DNA of 64,000 nt, from NCBI RefSeq assembly GCF_002811875.1, contig NZ_NPDZ01000001.1:682001-746000 (forward strand), in the 5' to 3' direction. Below the pieces are notes generated by a model. The model was given only the letters and a program-made list of their open reading frames with translations. It searched no databases and was not told the DNA's origin. The position numbers and the translations under genes were made by a program. Positions 34,434 to 43,366 of the stretch are shown here, one piece after another; position 1 is the stretch's first letter; each line of letters opens with the position of its first letter. The DNA is from Leptospira perolatii. Its GTDB lineage: Bacteria; Spirochaetota; Leptospiria; Leptospirales; Leptospiraceae.

Positions 34434-34545
34434 TTATTTCTCGGCGTTGGTTGCATTTAGTGTTCGGTTTCTTTTCTAGTGATAGGGTTGGTTTCCGTTT
34501 CTTGTCTATTTCTCGGGGATGGTTGCTTGTAGTGTTCGGTTTCTT
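34421..34545 (+). repeat. Two 53-bp direct repeats, 72-bp period
   Basis: 34421-34473 and 34493-34545 match at 47 of 53 positions by hand count; both start TTCCGTTTC, contain ATTTCTCGG and end TAGTGTTCGGTTTCTT. The first unit overlaps the outer end of the left structured repeat. The stretch 34546-34740 between this and the next hairpins shows no gene or repeat I can support. Confidence 0.6.
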
Positions 34546-34740
34546 GGTGATTTGGAAGCGAGGTCCCTGCCAAGAGCTAAGCGCGGCTACAAAAACATCA
34601 AACAGTCTTCTCTACAACTGTACCGGCGCTGTAGCTGATCATAGAACGGTTAAATATTGTTCATTGACAACGATTCTTTAAGAAAGCGAGAGTGGACTTT
34701 AGGAAGAAATAAAACCGCCAGGGATACAAAGGGCTTTAGT

Positions 34741-34841
34741 CCAACACAGAATTGTAATGAATGAGCAAACCTGGATGCGCAGAATGTGTTGGATGAGCGC
34801 TTAGCGAAACCGGAGTCGCCCGTCCGGCAAAGCCGGAGGCG
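34741..34841. repeat. GC-rich hairpin cluster in the non-coding gap
   Basis: CCAACACA (34741-34748) pairs with TGTGTTGG (34785-34792). Downstream TCCGGC-AAA-GCCGGA (34823-34837) is a tight hairpin flanked by CGCC and GGCG that extend it across a 2-nt bulge. No ribosome site or convincing coding frame accompanies them; the short open frames here lack family features. Confidence 0.45.
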
Positions 34842-34874
34842 GCAAGCTATGAGCAATTCCTCGCAGAGAATTAG

Positions 34875-34995
34875 ACAGGAAACGGGAAACGCATTCACGA
34901 AGAGTGAGCCAGGAAGGCTCACGTCCCGGAGCTCGACACATGGATGTGTCGGCGTAGGGCGAGGGAAGCGGTTCACGTTTCCAACTGAGCTCAAG
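34875..34995 (+). repeat. Structured dispersed repeat, right copy
   Basis: A 121-bp copy of the element at 34312-34433, in inverted orientation. Two perfect hairpins are GTGAGCC-AGGAA-GGCTCAC (34904-34922) and CGACACA-TGGA-TGTGTCG (34934-34951). The latter corresponds to the left copy's CGGCAC/GTGCCG stem, with an A-T pair exchanged for G-C, keeping pairing. It ends 7 bp before the ribF stop codon, so it lies in the 3' region of the ribF transcript. Confidence 0.65.
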
Positions 34996-35002
34996 AAAAT
35001 AA

Positions 35003-35935
35003 TCACAGCTCCGAAAGTATTTTTCTCGAAACTTCCTCGTCTTGCTTTAGTTGGCTAACCAAGGCTTCAACGCCAGGAAATTTGACTTCGGAGCGAATTC
35101 TATCAGTAAATAATACACGGACTGTTTTTCCGTAAAGATTATCAGAAAAATCGAATATATGACTTTCGAGACTGATCGCGTTGTTTCCAAAGGTCGGGTT
35201 GTTCCCGATGTTGATCATCGAAGGATAATATTTGCCTTCGATTTCGGTTTTTCCCGCATAGACTCCGATCGCAGGCAAAATCAACTCGTTAGAAACTTCT
35301 AAGTTTGCAGTAGGGAATCCAATTTTGCGACCTCTCTCTTTTCCGTGGATCACTTTTCCTGTCACAGAGAATTCCCGGCCTAAACACTCCTCCGCTTCTT
35401 TTACGTTTCCATCGCGTAATAAAGATCTAATATAGGAACTAGAGAGCTTTATGTTTCCCAAATATACCGGATCCAGTTTTTCCAGTCGATAATGATACTT
35501 TGAGGAATACTGTTCGAGTAGTTCGAAATTCCCTCTTCTTCCTTTTCCAAAGCAGTGATTATAACCGATCAAAATCGCTTTTGCTTTGAGTTCTTCTACC
35601 AGTATTTTTCTGATAAAATCTTCGGCTTCCATTTGCGCGAGTTCCATCGTGAATGGAGCCACTACCAGGCTATCGATACCGAAAGACTCGATTAACGCTT
35701 CTTTGTCGCTTTGACTGGTGAGGGAGCCTAGATCTTTGTCTTTTCCCAATACCAGAGCAGGATTTGGGTAATAGGTTACTACGCAGGAGGGGAGGTCCAT
35801 CTCGATGGAAATTTCTCGGGTTCTTTCCAGGAGAGCCTGATGACCCAAGTGAATTCCATCGAAATTTCCCAAAGTAACTACATTTGGGGATTCAATGGAG
35901 TCCTGAAGATGTTCTAATCGTCGGAGAATTTTCAA
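35003..35935 (-). CDS. ribF: Bifunctional riboflavin kinase/FAD synthetase
   Basis: A 310-residue RibF making FMN and then FAD from riboflavin. The N-terminal adenylyltransferase domain has VVTLGNFDGIHLGHQALLER, IGYNHCFGKGRRG and SSSYIRSLLRDG. The C-terminal flavokinase domain has GKVIHGKERGRKIGFPTANLEV (PTAN motif), GVYAG and SLESHIFDF. Full length. Only 36 bp separate its start from the divergent gene at 35972; no FMN riboswitch is seen there. Its 3' end faces the repeat region. Confidence 0.95.
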   Translation of the reverse strand: MKILRRLEHLQDSIESPNVVTLGNFDGIHLGHQALLERTREISIEMDLPSCVVTYYPNPALVLGKDKDLGSLTSQSDKEALIESFGIDSLVVAPFTMELAQMEAEDFIRKILVEELKAKAILIGYNHCFGKGRRGNFELLEQYSSKYHYRLEKLDPVYLGNIKLSSSYIRSLLRDGNVKEAEECLGREFSVTGKVIHGKERGRKIGFPTANLEVSNELILPAIGVYAGKTEIEGKYYPSMINIGNNPTFGNNAISLESHIFDFSDNLYGKTVRVLFTDRIRSEVKFPGVEALVSQLKQDEEVSRKILSEL

Positions 35936-35971
35936 AGTCTTTGCTCCGGATCTTGTCGATACTTTAGTAGG

Positions 35972-36589
35972 ATGTCTAAGCTTAGACTCATCTGCCTTCT
36001 GCTTTTATTCTCGACCACTAGCTACCAAGGTCTTGGAGCCGACGAAAATCGGAAAACCAAAAATTACGAGAATTTCTCCCTCCCGATGGGAGGAGAGAAG
36101 TACATTTCGGAAGATTATCGTACGTACCCGGAACTATCAGTATGGGCTTTACACAACGGAATGAAGTTAGCGCCAGATCGCAAAGATGCTGCTCCGGGAG
36201 CCGGAACCGGGATTCTCTTCGACAATCAGTGTAGAATGATTCCGGTAGATGGTTTGGAGGTCCTACTAGTGGCGGATCCGGACAGGAAGGATCTACTCTA
36301 TATATATCTCGATCTCACGTTGTATCAGATCAGCAGCTCCTCCTCCGCATTGCAGAAAAGAGAACTCAGAATTTTTGTAAACGGAATCGAAAAAGAAAGA
36401 GTACGTTTCCCGAATCAAAATTTGTACCAGAAATCCATCTATTCCAGGTCTCCGCCAGTCAGGATCGAAGTGGATCCTGCCGAATTAGTCAACGGAAGGA
36501 TGATTGTAAAATTGGAACCGGATCCGGGCGATACGGGAAGATTTTGGGGAATCTGGGATATTTTTTATTCGTATAACAAAGAGGATTAA
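35972..36589 (+). CDS. Exported protein of unknown function
   Basis: A 205-residue protein with a signal peptide (LRLICLLLLFSTTSYQGLGA) and no lipidation cysteine. The mature part has a beta-rich look (LLYIYLDLTLYQI, ELRIFVNGIEKERVRFP, GRMIVKLEPDPG) resembling a carbohydrate-binding or jelly-roll domain, but no family can be named. Probably periplasmic. It is divergent from ribF and followed by an 87-bp gap. Confidence 0.6.
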   Translation: MSKLRLICLLLLFSTTSYQGLGADENRKTKNYENFSLPMGGEKYISEDYRTYPELSVWALHNGMKLAPDRKDAAPGAGTGILFDNQCRMIPVDGLEVLLVADPDRKDLLYIYLDLTLYQISSSSSALQKRELRIFVNGIEKERVRFPNQNLYQKSIYSRSPPVRIEVDPAELVNGRMIVKLEPDPGDTGRFWGIWDIFYSYNKED

Positions 36590-36676
36590 TTCCACTATCA
36601 TACAATAAGAAATACGCAGTTCGTTTCGGCTGCGAATAGCTTCTGGTTTATGTCTTGCGCTTTGCCGCGGGGATAG

Positions 36677-37009
36677 TTAGGGATACTGACTCAGGTAATC
36701 ATGTTCCGAAAGAGTTTGAAAGTAGGAAGTTAGACCCGCAACTTTAAATACTTTTTCGATCGCCGGCTTCATATTTGCGATATAAAATTTTCCGTTCAGT
36801 TCTTGGACATAGTTTAGCTGTTTGATCAGCATTCCGATTCCGGAAGAGTCGATATAGTTCAGTTTTTCCAGATTGATCACGACATGATTGTTATTTCGAT
36901 CGATGTTCTGTTCGAAAAAATTTTTCAGGTCGATGGAAGTATAGATATCCAAACTTCCTGATAAGGAGATCACGTTTGTGTCTCCGGATTTTCGCTGACT
37001 GATTTCCAT
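36677..37009 (-). CDS. STAS-domain anti-sigma factor antagonist (SpoIIAA-like)
   Basis: A 110-residue STAS protein. The start is ATG 37009 (MEISQRKSGDTNVISL), with AAGGAAGGG about 7 nt upstream; the longer frame from 37051 lacks one. The fold is complete: SGSLDIYTSIDLKNFF, VVINLEKLNYIDSSGIGMLI (phospho-acceptor Ser in DSSG) and VAGLTSYFQ. Members are switched by an anti-sigma kinase and a PP2C phosphatase. Two such phosphatases are encoded at 29936-33486, making them plausible partners, although many other partners may exist elsewhere in the genome. Confidence 0.9.
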   Translation of the reverse strand: MEISQRKSGDTNVISLSGSLDIYTSIDLKNFFEQNIDRNNNHVVINLEKLNYIDSSGIGMLIKQLNYVQELNGKFYIANMKPAIEKVFKVAGLTSYFQTLSEHDYLSQYP

Positions 37010-37131
37010 ATTTGTACCCTTCCTTTTTCGTACAATCCGGCCGGAATTCAACGAATTTTTCAGAAAATTCCGGGGTTTTTGAGAGAAAGGACGACATTAA
37101 TTAAAGAAACAAGTACGGTGAACTTGAATTC

Positions 37132-37824
37132 ATGAAGAAAATGTACGTCTCTGCCATTCTGATTCTGCTATTCTGCTCCATATTGACCGCTCAAGATTTC
37201 GATGCAGATGGCAATATGAAGATCCTACCGTACGAACCAACGCAAGCCAGAGAAATTGAGCTTCTGACTCAGGACATCCGGGATTACCACAGGCGCATCG
37301 AAGGTTTACTACCGTTTCTCAATAGACGTAAAAAAATCATTAATAACGAATATTTCCAATTTGTCCCTGCAATGGAAAATTTTAATTTCCCAGTCCGCGA
37401 CAGATATCTAATAGACAGGAAGTTTTATTTAAAGACCGCCGGAGGAAATAAAGAGCTGAAATTAGAAGGGATTCGATTTATTACTCGCAAATCCCTTGTA
37501 ACCAAGCTCAGACCTTTTTCGGAAGAAGTAGGAGAGCTAAAAAACGAAAGCGTGGCTGCTTCGGACCCGAACTCCCTAGTCTTGACCGTACAAAGAAAAA
37601 CGGATGCGGGAGTACAGGAAGAAGTATACAATCTCGCAATCATGAGGTTTCCGAACCAAAGAGTGAAATTGGTTAGAACCTATCGAGACAGCCTCATGGA
37701 AGTCGTTAGATCGATTGAAAAGTATGTACAGGGAACCTTGCAAGCGGACAAAAGGGATGTCGACACCATGTTGGATGGTATCGAGTCCGGTGGTACTTTC
37801 CAAGAGTACAATTCTCGCAAATAA
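37132..37824 (+). CDS. Exported protein of unknown function
   Basis: A 230-residue protein with a signal peptide (MYVSAILILLFCSILTAQ). The mature protein is charged and mostly helical with a beta-rich middle (KFYLKTAGGNKELKLEGIRF). I do not recognise a family. Gene 37870 follows 45 bp downstream in the same direction. Start ATG 37132; a second Met is at codon 4. Confidence 0.6.
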   Translation: MKKMYVSAILILLFCSILTAQDFDADGNMKILPYEPTQAREIELLTQDIRDYHRRIEGLLPFLNRRKKIINNEYFQFVPAMENFNFPVRDRYLIDRKFYLKTAGGNKELKLEGIRFITRKSLVTKLRPFSEEVGELKNESVAASDPNSLVLTVQRKTDAGVQEEVYNLAIMRFPNQRVKLVRTYRDSLMEVVRSIEKYVQGTLQADKRDVDTMLDGIESGGTFQEYNSRK

Positions 37825-37869
37825 TCGATCTATACTTACGCTCGTTCCTGCTCTAGGTTTTGAGGAAGT

Positions 37870-38544
37870 ATGAACCGGAATTTCGTGGACCATTATAGGA
37901 TTCTAGGAATTCCTCCGGGAGCCGAACTAGAACTGATCAAGGCTAGGTTTCGAAAGCTAGCAAAAGTATTTCATCCCGATAACCCTGGTACAGGATCTTC
38001 AGAAATATTTTTGAAAATCATTCGATCGTATCAGGTTCTAATTCAACCCGAAGAAAGAAAGAGATTCGATCACGAATTTTTTGAATTTCAAAAAGCAAGT
38101 CAGGCTTCGCCTTCTAAAAATTACTTCAAGATCCCTGCCTCTAGAATCGTCTTTTCGACACAAGCGGTCGAATTCGCAAAACGTGGTCTGTTAAAGGCAG
38201 GCCTCCGGAATAGAGATCGAAGGAAATATTCCGGAATTTTTCACGATATCCGAATCAGAGTGACAGAGCAAGAGCTGGCAGGTAGAATTAGGGCAGAGAT
38301 TCCTTTGGTGGTTCGTGTACTTTGTCCGAATTGCCGAGGCTCGGATTTGTACTGCGATTCTTGCGGGGGAAAGGGAACATATAAAAGTTTCCGCTATTTG
38401 AGATTTGGAGCCGAACCTGGGACTTTGGTTCCGGGAAAGATCTATACGATTGATTTATCTGGGTTTAGACCCGACCCTTTTACTCATTTCAAGAAGCAAT
38501 CTTTGAAAGTAAAAATTGAACTTTGCACAGTCCCGGAAAAATAG
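37870..38544 (+). CDS. J-domain protein
   Basis: A 224-residue protein with an N-terminal J domain (residues about 5-70: DHYRILGIPPGAELELIKAR, KVFHPDNPG with the HPD loop, RFDHEFFEF), which stimulates a DnaK-type chaperone. The C-terminal part has CPNCRGSDLYCDSCGGKGTY, two CxxC pairs like one zinc module of DnaJ, but lacks the full four-repeat zinc domain. Start ATG 37870 follows TGAGGAAGT. It may be a specialised co-chaperone; manA begins 4 bp after its stop. Confidence 0.85.
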   Translation: MNRNFVDHYRILGIPPGAELELIKARFRKLAKVFHPDNPGTGSSEIFLKIIRSYQVLIQPEERKRFDHEFFEFQKASQASPSKNYFKIPASRIVFSTQAVEFAKRGLLKAGLRNRDRRKYSGIFHDIRIRVTEQELAGRIRAEIPLVVRVLCPNCRGSDLYCDSCGGKGTYKSFRYLRFGAEPGTLVPGKIYTIDLSGFRPDPFTHFKKQSLKVKIELCTVPEK

Positions 38545-38548
38545 GCAT

Positions 38549-39541
38549 ATGCAGAAGATTTTAAAGTTCAGACCGATCTATAAAGAGAAAGTATGGGGAG
38601 GTCGCAAGTTAGAATCTGTACTGGGAAGGAACTTACCACCGGGAGAGATAGGGGAATCCTGGGAAGTCTCCGATTACGGAAACGATTTGTCTTTGGTTGA
38701 GAATGGTACTTTAGCAGGAAAGACCTTGCGCGAGATTTATCTTTCAGATACCGAGGCAGTTCTAGGAAAGCCCTTTGTCGGACAGTCGTTTCCATTGCTG
38801 GTAAAGTTGATCGATGCAAAAGATAAGCTTTCTGTGCAAGTACACCCCGATGACGCATACGCAGAAAAATACGATCCGGAAAGTTCGGGAAAGAAAGAAG
38901 CCTGGACAGTACTGCAAGCCGACCAAGGAGCTAGCTTGGTTTGCGGATTTTCCAAGAAAACTAGTCGGGATGAATTTTCAAAATTTGTCTCCGAGAACCG
39001 TGCAGAGGAACTCCTGCAAGAAATCCAAGTCAAAGAAATGGATTCTTTTTTATTGAACCCTGGACGAATTCACGCAATCGGTCGGGGAATTCTATTGATG
39101 GAAGTACAACAGTCTTCCGATTCTACGTATCGAGTTTATGATTACGGTAGACCAAGGGAGCTGCATCTGCAAAAGGCATTGGATGTCTTGGATTATTCGG
39201 GACCGAACCATCACGATTCTCTGATTCCGCAAAAGATCTCTTGGGCGAGCGAAGGTTCCCGTCAACTTCTGACCGCAAATGATAAATTTAGAATGGAAAT
39301 ATTAGAAATTCCTGTTGCACAGGAAGTAATGCTACCTGCGTTTTCAATCGAGCCAGTGTTTCATATTCTACTAGTATTGTCCGGTTCGTGTTCCCTGGAT
39401 GGTGAATTGGAATTGAAAACGGGGGACACAGTATTGATTACTGCGGCGGGGATGAAAGCAGGGATTCGATGTAAATCACTAAGCCAAAACTTGCAACTTT
39501 CTTGGTCAGGGCCTGGATCGGATTGGATTCACTACAGTTAA
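38549..39541 (+). CDS. manA: Mannose-6-phosphate isomerase, class I
   Basis: A 330-residue zinc isomerase interconverting fructose-6-phosphate and mannose-6-phosphate, feeding GDP-mannose and glycan synthesis. Start ATG 38549 (MQKILKFRPIYKEKVWGG) avoids overlap with the J-domain gene; the longer frame from 38516 does not fit the family N-terminus. Signatures are FRPIYKEKVWGGRKL, IGESWEVSDYG, KLIDAKDKLSVQVHPDD (zinc ligands) and NPGRIHAIGRGILLMEVQQSSDSTYRVYDYG. Confidence 0.92.
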   Translation: MQKILKFRPIYKEKVWGGRKLESVLGRNLPPGEIGESWEVSDYGNDLSLVENGTLAGKTLREIYLSDTEAVLGKPFVGQSFPLLVKLIDAKDKLSVQVHPDDAYAEKYDPESSGKKEAWTVLQADQGASLVCGFSKKTSRDEFSKFVSENRAEELLQEIQVKEMDSFLLNPGRIHAIGRGILLMEVQQSSDSTYRVYDYGRPRELHLQKALDVLDYSGPNHHDSLIPQKISWASEGSRQLLTANDKFRMEILEIPVAQEVMLPAFSIEPVFHILLVLSGSCSLDGELELKTGDTVLITAAGMKAGIRCKSLSQNLQLSWSGPGSDWIHYS

Positions 39542-39545
39542 TTCT

Positions 39546-39836
39546 ATGCAAGAGCCACCGATCTTTCCAGAAGAACCCGCGATTTGGGTCAGCGAGCAAG
39601 AACTTAAAAAGCAAAAGCAGATCGCTAAAGATTTGAGAAAGACTCCTTGGTGGAAAAAAAAGAAAGCTGACGGAATTTGCTATTACTGCGGCAAGAAATT
39701 TCCGCCCGAGGAGCTAACCATGGATCATTTGATCCCGCTTGCAAAGGGTGGTAAGTCTATCAAAGCAAACCTTGTTCCTGCATGCAAAGAATGTAATAAT
39801 GCAAAAAAGAACAAACTTCCTTTCGAAGAGTTTTAA
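39546..39836 (+). CDS. HNH endonuclease
   Basis: A 96-residue HNH nuclease: CYYCGKKFPPEEL, the catalytic TMDHLIPLAKGGKS (DH pair), NLVPACKECNNAKKN, with two zinc-knuckle CxxC pairs. The N-terminal 30 residues are Lys-rich. Small HNH proteins of this kind are common housekeeping or accessory nucleases with unknown targets. It begins 4 bp after manA, so probably shares its transcript. Confidence 0.85.
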   Translation: MQEPPIFPEEPAIWVSEQELKKQKQIAKDLRKTPWWKKKKADGICYYCGKKFPPEELTMDHLIPLAKGGKSIKANLVPACKECNNAKKNKLPFEEF

Positions 39837-39946
39837 AAACATAGACAAATAGACTTCCTTTGATGTATTCTTATCCGCGCTAGAAGAACGGCGGGTTTCC
39901 GATTAATTTTGTAGGAAAACTAAAGTTTCTATGTGGGGAGAAAAAT

Positions 39947-40747
39947 ATGTCTGAGAGTAAAGATCGATTTATCCTAACCGAAAAAAGGGATCATATTTAT
40001 CTAATCGGGTTCAACAGGCCGGACGCTCGTAACGCGATGAACACCCAAATGTTAATCCAATTGAGCGAAGCGTATACCGAGTTCGAGAACGATGATAATT
40101 TAAGATGCGCTGTCGTTTATGCGAATGGGATGCACTTTACTTTGGGTCTGGAACTTGACGATGTGGCGAACACATTACGAAAAAATAAACATCACTTATA
40201 CAAAAAAGACCATGTTGACCCTTGGGGAACCGGAGGAACAGATAGGATTCGCACTAAGCCGGTTGTTTGCGCGGTTCACGGTTTTTGCTTTACCCTTGGA
40301 ATAGAATTACTGCTCGCTTCGGATATCAGAATCGCAGCAGAAAAAACCCGTTTCGCACAGGTGGAAGTGCAGAGGGGAATTATGCCTTTTGGCGGAGCGA
40401 CATTCAGATTCGTGCAATCTGCAGGTTGGGGAAATGCAATGAAATATATTTTGACCGGAGATGATTTTTCAACCGATGAAGCTTTTAGAATGGGATTAGT
40501 CCAGGAAGTGGTTCCGAAAAATCAGTTGCTCGATCGTGCGATAGAACTTGCGACAAAAGTTAGCGAGCAAGCTCCACTTGCGATAAAAGCCGCTCTGGCA
40601 TCTTCTCGAAAATATGTGCAAGAGGGAGAAATCGCAGCCGCGAGGGATCTGCTTCCGGTTACCTTGAAACTAATGGAGACTGAGGATGCCGCCGAAGGTG
40701 TGAAATCGTTCTTAGAAAAGAGGAAGGCGAAATATATCGGAAAATGA
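39947..40747 (+). CDS. Enoyl-CoA hydratase/isomerase family protein
   Basis: A 266-residue crotonase-fold protein. IGFNRPDARNAMNTQM, the first oxyanion-hole segment (YANGMHFTLGLELDDV), the second (AVHGFCFTLGIELLLASDIRIAA, where the common GGG is TLG), and EVQRGIMPFGGATFRF supply the acyl-CoA pocket. One expected catalytic Glu is visible in VEVQRG; the second is not obvious, so the reaction (hydratase, isomerase or hydrolase) cannot be named. Start ATG 39947 follows GGGGAGAAAAAT. Convergent with the kinase gene, 12 bp apart. Confidence 0.88.
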   Translation: MSESKDRFILTEKRDHIYLIGFNRPDARNAMNTQMLIQLSEAYTEFENDDNLRCAVVYANGMHFTLGLELDDVANTLRKNKHHLYKKDHVDPWGTGGTDRIRTKPVVCAVHGFCFTLGIELLLASDIRIAAEKTRFAQVEVQRGIMPFGGATFRFVQSAGWGNAMKYILTGDDFSTDEAFRMGLVQEVVPKNQLLDRAIELATKVSEQAPLAIKAALASSRKYVQEGEIAAARDLLPVTLKLMETEDAAEGVKSFLEKRKAKYIGK

Positions 40748-40759
40748 GCTAGCAATATA

Positions 40760-43213
40760 TTATATATTTCTTAAGAATCTGTCCCAGTCGTAGATTAGGC
40801 AAGGTTTTCGGAGATAAAGATCGAAGCCTGCTGATTTGAAATCCTTTTCGGAATTCGGAAAAGATTGAGCTGTCCATGCGACTAATTGAGGAATGCTTCC
40901 TCCTTTTTGTCTCAATATTCTGACAACTTCAGTTCCGGTCATTTCGGGCATATTGATATCAAGAAGAGCTATATCGAATTTGGCCTCTTGTAGTTTATGC
41001 AAGGCTTCCCTTCCGTCCGAGGCAGTTTCTACGATCATTCCCAATTTTTCTAAAGTGTCCTTTCCGACAGATCTGGAAAAAGATTGGTCTTCTGCCAAAA
41101 GAATTCTCATCGGACGTAAAGGTTCCGGAGCGGAATCGGCTTCACCGACCGCCAGAGCCAAATCTTCCTCTTCTTGCGGAAATGGTATTTTGAAGGAAAA
41201 CCGGGAACCTTCTCCCAATTTGCTTTCAACTTGGATACTCCCTCCCAATAACTCTACTAGTTTCTTCGAGATTGTGAGTCCTAAGCCGCTTCCTCCGTAT
41301 TTTCTAGAAACTGATGAATCTGCTTGTACGAAAGGTTCAAAAAGAGAGGACATTTTCTCTGGAGCAATTCCTATCCCGGTATCTTCTACAAAAAATTCTA
41401 ATATTCTGGAATTGGAATCTTCTCCAACGAATTTAACTCCAACGGAAATCTTATCTCCGGAATTGGAAAACTTGACAGCGTTGCTTAGCAAGTTGAGGAG
41501 TACCTGTTGGATTCGGTTCTCGTCTCCCGAAAAAATTCCGGGGTGTCGATTTGAATATTGGATCTCCAGTTTGATCCTTTTTTCGTCGGCTCTCGCCCGA
41601 ATGACTCTCACCGCCTTTTGGATCACGCCGTAGGGATCAAACGGGATCTCTTCCAATTGGAATCGATTGTTTTCGATTTTGGAGAGGTCCAACAATTGGT
41701 TCACTAAATGTAATAAATTTTCTCCGGACAGCTTAATGATATCCAGATATTCTTTTTGTTCTTCGTTTAATGGGGTTTCGGATAACAAATTTGCGGTTCC
41801 CATAAGTCCGTTCAGAGGAGTTCGAACTTCGTGGCTCATGGTTGCAAGAAACTCATACCTGTATCTTGCTTCTTCCTCTGCGCGTTCTTTGGCTTCACGC
41901 AGTTCTTTCGTCCGAGATTCTACATTTCTTTCGAGTAGGATTCTGACTTGATTTAGATTTCTGTTCGTGCTCTTGAGCTCTTTACTTACGTTTTCCGACT
42001 GATTGTAAGCTCGGGAGAAGGAAAGAGTAATCGCGAAACTTTGCATAAAAATAAAGATGAAAAATGCAGGAAGAATAATGCTCGCAGTCTGTATTAAATA
42101 TTGGTTAAATAACAAATCGTTAATTGCAGCGAGCAAGATAACGCAAATGCCGACTAGAAAAATAAGAGCGCCTTCTCTTTTTCTTAAAACAGCAAGAATA
42201 GATCCGCCGAGCACATAGATGCAGCCGAGTACCAAAAAAACCTCAAAGGGCAGGAGCAACTTGGTATAAACTTGCATTGGTGAAATAACCGCAATCCCCA
42301 CAAAGAAAACCAAGAATGTCAGAGCTACAGGTATGGTGAACCGATGGAACTCTTTTCGGTAATTGGCCGCCGCGTAAATATACAAGAGGGATCCGAAAGT
42401 ATAGGTAGAAATGTATTCTACTCTCAGGGACAGGGCGGAGGAAATCTCCGGGAACAAAGTATCTAAGGATCGATTGTTGATGAACAGGACTCGAATAGCA
42501 GCTGCAAAACAAAAGATCGCAAAGTAGAGAGGCGCTTTGGATTTTCTTCGAGTTAGAAATATTCCGAAATGGTATAATGATAAAACAAACACTGAAGAGG
42601 CTATGCTGATTTCAAGCGTCACATCTCGGTAGATATTACTGAAAATGATTTCGGAACTTCCGATTTGCAGGCCGTTCCAGATTCCGTAGTCGATTTGTCC
42701 GATATCTTCGATCTCCAGAACCAATTCCAAAATCGGCCCGCGCAGGGGAATGGTTTTCACCACCGCACCTAAAAATAGAGAAAAGTCGGTGTTATTCGAG
42801 TCGCTTTTTTGCACATTGGCGAGAAGCTTCCCGTCAATATAAATTCTGTACGTTGTATCTTGATACGGAAGGCGGATCGACAAATCTTTTGCATTGTTTG
42901 GGAGGTAAATTTTGAGTCTTAGACTTCCTCTCTTTGATGCATTAGAGTTATATAATGGATAGGCAGTCCTATATTTTGAATCCCAATCTCTTGGAATGAA
43001 GACAAATTTATAGACGGTCGAATCCGCGAGTGAATCCGAAATCAGAAATTCATTTGGATGAAACTCCCATTCTCCAGAAAGCTGAATTGTACTTTGAGAA
43101 TAATCCCAGCTTTTCAGATCCAGTTCACCTTGGGTCGCAAGTAACTTGGACCGAAAACCTTGCTTGCAAGATAAAAGACAAATGAGAGATATACAAAAAA
43201 GAATTTTTCTCAT
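40760..43213 (-). CDS. 7TMR-DISM hybrid histidine kinase
   Basis: An 817-residue hybrid kinase. Signal peptide (ILFCISLICLLSC) with a Cys that could be lipidated; an extracytoplasmic DISMED2-type beta domain (about 25-190: LSGEWEFHPNEF, LRLKIYLPNNAKDLSIRLP); a 7TM block (about 205-400); a linker coiled coil; HisKA (FLATMSHEVRTPLNGLMGT); HATPase (LLNLLSNAVKFS, DTGIGI, GSGLGLTISKKL); and a C-terminal receiver (about 697-815) with Asp in ALLDINMPEM. The domain pattern suggests sensing of carbohydrate-like or envelope ligands. No response regulator is adjacent, so it may feed a separate phosphotransfer protein. Confidence 0.92.
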   Translation of the reverse strand: MRKILFCISLICLLSCKQGFRSKLLATQGELDLKSWDYSQSTIQLSGEWEFHPNEFLISDSLADSTVYKFVFIPRDWDSKYRTAYPLYNSNASKRGSLRLKIYLPNNAKDLSIRLPYQDTTYRIYIDGKLLANVQKSDSNNTDFSLFLGAVVKTIPLRGPILELVLEIEDIGQIDYGIWNGLQIGSSEIIFSNIYRDVTLEISIASSVFVLSLYHFGIFLTRRKSKAPLYFAIFCFAAAIRVLFINNRSLDTLFPEISSALSLRVEYISTYTFGSLLYIYAAANYRKEFHRFTIPVALTFLVFFVGIAVISPMQVYTKLLLPFEVFLVLGCIYVLGGSILAVLRKREGALIFLVGICVILLAAINDLLFNQYLIQTASIILPAFFIFIFMQSFAITLSFSRAYNQSENVSKELKSTNRNLNQVRILLERNVESRTKELREAKERAEEEARYRYEFLATMSHEVRTPLNGLMGTANLLSETPLNEEQKEYLDIIKLSGENLLHLVNQLLDLSKIENNRFQLEEIPFDPYGVIQKAVRVIRARADEKRIKLEIQYSNRHPGIFSGDENRIQQVLLNLLSNAVKFSNSGDKISVGVKFVGEDSNSRILEFFVEDTGIGIAPEKMSSLFEPFVQADSSVSRKYGGSGLGLTISKKLVELLGGSIQVESKLGEGSRFSFKIPFPQEEEDLALAVGEADSAPEPLRPMRILLAEDQSFSRSVGKDTLEKLGMIVETASDGREALHKLQEAKFDIALLDINMPEMTGTEVVRILRQKGGSIPQLVAWTAQSFPNSEKDFKSAGFDLYLRKPCLIYDWDRFLRNI

Positions 43214-43366
43214 AAGAGCACTAAATTCAAAGGTGTCTGATAGTGTTCAGCATCCTCATTTTTTGGGCTTTGTCTACACTTTCCGACCCACCGATTTGAC
43301 GTGAAATTTGGTTCTGTCGCACGGACTTCTAGCCGATCTTACAGGTAGCGACTCTGCAGTATAAAA

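Noticed and set aside
34650..35058. Open frames on both strands within the repeat gap
   Set aside because: They span hairpins and repeat copies, lack ribosome sites and show no domain.
35936..35971. FMN riboswitch ahead of ribF
   Set aside because: Only 36 bp separate ribF from the divergent gene, too short for the RFN element, and no conserved motif is present.
40893..41633. 246-codon plus-strand open frame
   Set aside because: It is entirely antisense to the hybrid histidine kinase, Ser/Pro-rich without family features; a shadow of the real gene.
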